A stretch of 64,000 nucleotides of DNA from Rhodosorus marinus. Taxonomy: Eukaryota; Rhodophyta; Stylonematophyceae; Stylonematales; Stylonemataceae. Position numbers and translations under genes: made by a program. Of this stretch, positions 61,486 to 64,000 are shown piece after piece. Position 1 is the stretch's first letter. The number at the start of each line of letters is the position of its first letter. The notes under the pieces were generated by a model that worked only from the letters and a program-made list of their open reading frames with translations, was not told the DNA's origin and did no database searches. The stretch spans positions 310,001 through 374,000 of the forward strand of contig JAMWBK010000006.1 in the NCBI GenBank assembly GCA_029953675.1, given 5' to 3'.

Positions 61486-62971
61486 TTAGCTCCGCGGCAC
61501 TGCCTGGAACAGTCTCAAGTACAGGACGAGCAGAATAGTACAGAACGCTGCACAACTTGCGGTGGTCCACATCACCGTGTAAAGGTCAGGCAAGGTCGGT
61601 ACAGTTGGTCCGAGCACTTCGACGAGATGGAGCAGAGCGATGAAGATCAGGGTTCCAGATAGAGCGATTGCAAACCCTGGGCTCCGGCCTTTTTGCTTGG
61701 GAATCGTTGTGGTATAGACGAAAACTGCATGGATAATCAATAAAGCCAGATACGAGATCGCCTGACCTTCCCTCTTGAGCAGGGGGAACATCGACGTGCA
61801 CGCAAAGATCGAGAATATTGCTGCAAGCAATGGTTCTTCCTCCGAGAGCATGCCTATCGCAACCTGAAATGAACAAACGGAAAGGGGGAGACAAGAAATA
61901 AGACACTCAACAATGACGAACAAGGCAAGGCATTCGTACGAACGTCGAATGCAGATTTAGCAGGTTTACCTGTGGTATCAGAATCTGCTTCTCATGCACC
62001 TGATACGCCAGAAGATAGCAAGCCAAGGAGCAAATGGAGAGTGCGCGCACTAAAACTTCTGGTCGCGGGTATTTCCAAACCATGAAACAAGAAGGGAGGA
62101 TAGCAACGAGAGTACAGGCTCCGGAAAGCTTTAGCAGCGTTGATTTCCCAAAGATATTGCGCAGTTTTATGGCTGGATTGATAGAACACCAAACGTTCGC
62201 CACTTTGTCCTCAAAGAGACCCCGATTTACGGGGAATATTCGACTAAGAACAACTTTCACGTCGAAGAATGCCCAGATCAGAAACGTCGTTCCCAAAATC
62301 GTCAGAGTCAAATGAGCTAGGTAGCGAAGGCCCCTAGTTCGTGACCTTCCGAGGCAATAGCATGCCAGCGCGGGGAGAAAATAAAGAGTCATATGCTTGA
62401 AGTTCATAGAGAGTGTGAAAAAAATAGATCCAAGCACGTCTCGGCCGCTGATCACGCTCGATAGAGCAGCAACGAAAAGGCCCAATGATACACCGTTGTA
62501 CTGGAAATGGCCGTGGTCCACGAGTAGGAGAGCGGGTGCGCAGGCTAGATAATAAAAAGTCCTCAATTTCTTACTATCAGATATACTGCGCTTCGAAAGG
62601 AACCAAAAAACGGCAGGAATCAACACCATCATGTCCCACAAGATGACTGAAGCGCGCATAGCAGCGCGCGAGCCTTCCTCCTCATACCCTCGGGACTCAA
62701 ACAGCGCCACCGCTGCTGGATCTACAGCCTCGATTAGAAAGGATGTTACAAATGCATGAAATGCTGACAGAGGCGGATAATCAATCCCCCAGTAATCCAC
62801 ATCATACGTGTACCACTCCGAAATGGGTTTCCCTCTCGTCACCTCCATCCAGTGCCGCTGAGCTTCAAAATCGCCATATGTCGGAACATCCCGCTCTCCT
62901 GAATAAGGATACAGACCAACTCCACTCCTCAAAATCAGGGAACAGATTAAAGGAAGAACCCAATCCATCAT
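61486..62971 (-). CDS. ALG6: ALG6 dolichyl-P-glucose alpha-1,3-glucosyltransferase
   Basis: Two exons: 62971-61970 and 61863-61486, phase 0, 459 residues; ALG6 is usually 500-545. The start MMDWVLPLICSLILRSGVGL is a membrane span. The N-terminal luminal loop has the family signature YGDFEAQRHWMEVTRGKPIS EWY and VDYWGIDYPPLSAFHAF. Further conserved: DHGHFQYNGVSLGLF, NFKHMTLYFLPALACY, RIFPVNRGLFEDKVANVWC, and YQVHEKQILIP. About ten or more hydrophobic spans. ALG6 adds the first glucose to lipid-linked Man9GlcNAc2 in the ER lumen. The paralogue ALG8 is the alternative, but QRHWME, with the Trp, is characteristic of ALG6. The intron lies right after the HEKQILIPQ motif. Confidence 0.92.
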
Positions 62972-63429
62972 TCCTTCCCATAACTCTTCTTCCCATGAGC
63001 ACAGACTTCACGACACCCGACCTCCTCATTCCCCCAATATCAATGCAATCTCAGGGACAGCCTGTCCTCCCCATTTAGCGCTTCAAATTGGCTTTGATTT
63101 TGCAAGGCCCTTATAGCCAATGATTATCTAGAATTTCTTAGCACTAGAGTATTGAATAGGAGTTTGGTGTTTGTAACTTTGAGCAGGACTGGTGTTGGAA
63201 AGGATGGTTGTGTTTAGGATACCTTGAATCATAATGCATCTATTGCTTAGCATGTAATACTAGTGCGAAGGAGATTGTTCGTCAAACTTAGAATAATTAC
63301 CAGAACGTGTGCAAACGAGCATCGACCGGATTTTTGGCAAATGCCTTGATTGCGGTAATGTTGTCCAGGTCGTCGGCAGGTTCCTCAGGCTTGGAGTTGC
63401 GTCTGTTTTTTGCTAAGCTTCAAACTGCT
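62972..63429. other. Intergenic spacer
   Basis: About 460 bp between the ALG6 start and the PPCDC stop. No open frame of note and no recognised element. Confidence 0.4.
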
Positions 63430-64000
63430 TCAGGAGTTTCCGGCCGTTCGTGTTTGTCGCTTCAACGAACCATCAGGCTCAAGGGAAACTTCGTCTGAGT
63501 CTATTGTCTTCCGTTTCTTTCTGCTGTTAGCCAGAAGCTCAATCTCAAGGGTTTCAACAATCGTGTCTGGAGTGGCCATGGAACCTATTCCGACGTCACC
63601 ACAAGCGAGCTTTTTCGAGGTTGGGGAAACTATTTGAACACCAAATGTCTCCACCGAGTTCTATCGCACAATGGAAAAGCTTAGAAGAAGCAAAATCACT
63701 GTTACTAAAGCCATGGAGTGCTGCTCTTACAGTTTGCCGCGAAGTGAGCGGGTGCTCCCACATAACCGTGTTCATCGCAGGTGCCACAATGAGCGGTGCT
63801 TTAGACGGATCCCATGCTCTTGCTGTGCACGTCAAGGCGTTGTCACACAATCCGTTTGCTAGCTTCGCGAGCGTGTTTGCACTCAGCGGTGCTATTACAA
63901 ACGCGTCCGCCCATCTCCTCAGCTCGATATGCAAAACCTCATCTCCAAGTTTCTCCCACATTAACCACTCCTTCTCATCATCCAAAACCTCAACTCCATC
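63430..64000 (-). CDS. PPCDC: Phosphopantothenoylcysteine decarboxylase (HAL3/PPCDC), C-terminal part (gene continues off right edge)
   Basis: Two exons visible: beyond 64000 to 63731, then 63660-63430, phase 0. The last 166 residues match PPCDC/HAL3: HIELRRWADAFVIAPLSANT LAKLANGLCDNALTCTARAW D, the PAMNTVMWEHPLT substrate-recognition motif, and KKLACGDVGIGSMATPDTIV with the active-site cysteine. The enzyme is an FMN flavoprotein that decarboxylates 4'-phosphopantothenoylcysteine to phosphopantetheine in CoA synthesis. A Lys/Arg- and acid-rich tail of about 35 residues follows the core. The N-terminus, including the catalytic histidine region, is outside the window. Confidence 0.94.

Overview
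This window is nuclear DNA from a photosynthetic eukaryote, most likely a red alga. The genes are eukaryotic housekeeping genes split by short GT-AG introns of roughly 40-150 nt. They include a plastid electron-flow regulator (PGR5) and a photorespiratory phosphoglycolate phosphatase. At least four proteins begin with a short N-terminal stretch carrying a Phe-Val motif (IGFVGS, AGFVSS, AFVMS, SGFVAV), the style of plastid transit peptide known from red algae and glaucophytes. Species-level identity is inference; nothing in the sequence names it.

Layout. 0-10.6 kb: the 5' part of VPS53 (runs off the left edge), an unrecognised secretory-pathway membrane protein, MAGOH, ELP3, and an HNH-like protein. 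10.9-20.3 kb: poorly resolved. It holds at least one intron-rich, minus-strand candidate membrane-protein gene, a PH-domain gene with a repeat tail, a long stretch without recognisable genes containing a near-perfect 34-bp hairpin, and another unresolved minus-strand candidate. 20.3-34.4 kb: CSN1, PGR5, condensin CAP-G, phosphoglycolate phosphatase and a plastid SirB1-like protein. 34.5-45.7 kb: a small unrecognised four-exon gene, an armadillo-type membrane protein, the HRD1 ubiquitin ligase, a 12-exon CLC anion channel and an alpha/beta hydrolase. 46.9-56.3 kb: a class IV aminotransferase, mitochondrial uS13, CDC48, ERV1 and a PfkB-family sugar kinase. 57.3-64 kb: a PQ-loop (MPDU1-type) protein, a Mutator-like transposase, ALG6 and the 3' part of phosphopantothenoylcysteine decarboxylase (runs off the right edge).

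Genes are independent transcription units, often convergent with very short spacers (ERV1/PfkB 64 bp, CLC/hydrolase 190 bp) or divergent (SirB1-like/small gene 106 bp). AT-rich spacers without coding signal separate them (about 0.83-1.45, 5.84-6.13, 45.9-46.2 and 58.6-58.8 kb). Exon structures were built by hand from family similarity and phase-consistent GT-AG junctions. No database search was possible, so every product name rests on recognised motifs. Several apparent start codons in long open frames are GTG or TTG, and the first ATG inside the frame was used instead.
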